A stretch of 6,864 nucleotides of DNA from Desulfobacteraceae bacterium. GTDB lineage: Bacteria; Desulfobacterota; DSM-4660; Desulfatiglandales; Desulfatiglandaceae. Position numbers and translations under genes: made by a program. The notes under the pieces are model-generated. The model had not been told where the DNA came from. It was given only the letters and a program-made list of their open reading frames with translations, and made no database searches. Of this stretch, positions 5,583-6,864 are shown piece after piece; within the stretch, counting starts at the first letter, position 1, and each line of letters starts with the position of its first letter. The DNA lies in contig DAOVUP010000082.1 of assembly GCA_030632525.1 (NCBI GenBank), positions 1 to 6,864 on the forward strand, given 5' to 3'.

Positions 5583-6864
5583 ATGGTAAGCGGTTTTTTG
5601 ATAATGGGGGGTTTAGGGGTAGCCATAGGCATAGTCCTGGCCTTGGCCTCAAAGGTATTCTATGTCTATGTCGATCCCAAGATCGAAGCCGTTGAAGACG
5701 CTTTGCCCGGGGCCAATTGCGGTGGATGCGGATTGCCCGGATGCAGTTCCAATGCCGTTGCCATAGTGGCAGGAAAAGCCTCGGCCTCATCCTGCGTGGC
5801 AGGAGGTCCCGATGTCTCCGCTGAAGTAGCTATGCTGATGGGTGTAAAAATAGAACTGAAAGAGGCAGAAATTGCTGCACCGGGGTGCAGCTACGGGTAT
5901 CAGGATGCAGATATCAAATACCTGTATCAGGGAATTAATGACTGCCGTGCGGCGCTCCTGCTTGACGGTGGATCCAAGATCTGCCCCATCGGGTGTCTCG
6001 GATTAGGAACCTGCGTCAAGGCATGCCCCTTTGGTGCTCTTTCAATGGGCCCGGACAACCTCCCGGTTGTGGACACTAAACTCTGTACCGGATGCGGCAC
6101 ATGCGAACGTGAGTGCCCCAAGCATATCATAACCCTCACTTCCACATCTAATCGGATCATCGGCGAATATGTCTCTGACGAGTGCACCGCCCCCTGTCAA
6201 AGGAGCTGTCCTACAGGGATAAACATACCCGGATTCATTCAGGAAATTTGCAATAATAACTACGAGGCTGCCCTTGCCATCATAAAGGAGAAATGCCCCC
6301 TCCCTCTCATATGCGGATACATCTGCCCGGCCCCGTGCGAACTCGCATGCCGGCGCAATCTGACAGATGAAGCAGTTGCTATAAATCCACTTAAGCGGTT
6401 TGTGGCAGATTATGAGATGGAAACCGGAAAGCATATTACCCCTTACAAGGCCCCTGGCAGCGAACAAAATATAGCCGTCGTGGGCGGGGGCGCAGAAGGG
6501 CTGACCCTCAGCTATTATCTCGCACGGCTCGGGTACAAACCCACCATCTTTGAGGCAAAACCTCAATTGGGAGGGATACTCAGATATGTAATTGCTGAAG
6601 ACCGGCTTCCACGCAAGGTCCTGGATCACGAAATAGAGGGAATCCTTCAAATCGGAGTACAGACAAAAAACAACGTGGTGATGGGCCGGGATTTTCAAGT
6701 GGAATCGTTACTCCGGGATGGTTTTGACGCGGTAGCAGTGACCAAAGGCGGATTCGACAGTAGGCAGGTCCTCCAGCCGGATCAAAACAATTATGACTCA
6801 TCGGTAAGCGGTGTATTTACCATGCTGGACTTCCTCTATATCCTGTCTAAGGAGAAAAATATAG
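5583..6864 (+). CDS. rnfB: RnfB fused to a GltD/NfnB-like Fe-S/FAD oxidoreductase module (partial, runs off right edge)
   Basis: 427 codons are visible and the frame is open at the edge. An N-terminal membrane anchor (about 5-27) is followed by the RnfB cluster motif C46/C49/C54/C71 and then a polyferredoxin region, with C102, C121, C134/C138/C144/C148 and the classic C168/C171/C174/C178. RnfB is normally the ferredoxin-facing entry subunit of Rnf and would end about here. Instead, from about residue 198 the chain continues into a Fer4_20-type domain: C201/C205/C209, then C244/C248/C252/C256, with CPAPCELAC and AINPLKRFVADYE as in the glutamate synthase small subunit family. A FAD-binding Rossmann start follows at 298-306 (GGGAEG), with E324 and G330-G331. 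The NAD(P)H-binding half would lie beyond the window. The FAD region deviates from GltD at several usually conserved residues. GGAGGA at 5572-5577 sets the start. Confidence 0.93.
   Translation, partial: MVSGFLIMGGLGVAIGIVLALASKVFYVYVDPKIEAVEDALPGANCGGCGLPGCSSNAVAIVAGKASASSCVAGGPDVSAEVAMLMGVKIELKEAEIAAPGCSYGYQDADIKYLYQGINDCRAALLLDGGSKICPIGCLGLGTCVKACPFGALSMGPDNLPVVDTKLCTGCGTCERECPKHIITLTSTSNRIIGEYVSDECTAPCQRSCPTGINIPGFIQEICNNNYEAALAIIKEKCPLPLICGYICPAPCELACRRNLTDEAVAINPLKRFVADYEMETGKHITPYKAPGSEQNIAVVGGGAEGLTLSYYLARLGYKPTIFEAKPQLGGILRYVIAEDRLPRKVLDHEIEGILQIGVQTKNNVVMGRDFQVESLLRDGFDAVAVTKGGFDSRQVLQPDQNNYDSSVSGVFTMLDFLYILSKEKNI

Noticed and set aside
6042..6698. - strand open frame opposite the RnfB fusion region
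   Set aside because: It is antisense to a frame with strong cysteine and Rossmann motifs; its sequence shows no known family.

Overview
The window carries an almost complete rnf operon on the + strand, in the order cytochrome - rnfC - rnfD - rnfG - rnfE - rnfA - rnfB. A divergently transcribed Ppx/GppA-family gene runs off the left edge on the - strand, and rnfB runs off the right edge. The four-heme cytochrome c3-type protein ahead of rnfC and the long polyferredoxin-type RnfB suggest an anaerobic bacterium, most likely a sulfate reducer or relative in the Desulfobacterota. That placement is an inference from gene content; no rRNA or other phylogenetic marker is present.

Layout: 1-623 (-) is the N-terminal 207 codons of a Ppx/GppA-like protein. 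Positions 624-949 are a divergent intergenic region with one promoter-like sequence per strand and a TGTGA-N4-TCACA palindrome. Positions 950-1321 encode the membrane-anchored tetraheme cytochrome. Positions 1368-4809 encode rnfC, rnfD, rnfG and rnfE, tightly packed; C/D and D/G overlap by 8 bp. A short gap with a heptad tandem repeat precedes rnfA (4867-5442). A 140-bp gap with a long imperfect palindrome precedes rnfB (5583 to the edge).

In known Rnf complexes electrons pass between cytoplasmic ferredoxin and NAD(H) through RnfB, the RnfA/RnfE membrane iron-sulfur centre, the covalent flavins of RnfD and RnfG, and RnfC, coupled to ion transport. This operon keeps the RnfA/RnfE cysteines, the RnfG flavin threonine and the RnfC cluster cysteines. 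It departs from the classical design in three linked ways. RnfC has lost the glycine-rich FMN loop and the ECEPY-type signature of its FMN/NADH domain. RnfD has Tyr where the flavin-accepting Thr is expected. RnfB is fused to a GltD/NfnB-like iron-sulfur plus FAD module. Together with the periplasm-facing cytochrome this suggests an Rnf variant with rewired electron entry and exit, in which NADH at RnfC may not be the partner. This reading rests on alignments made from memory and is the main point to test.
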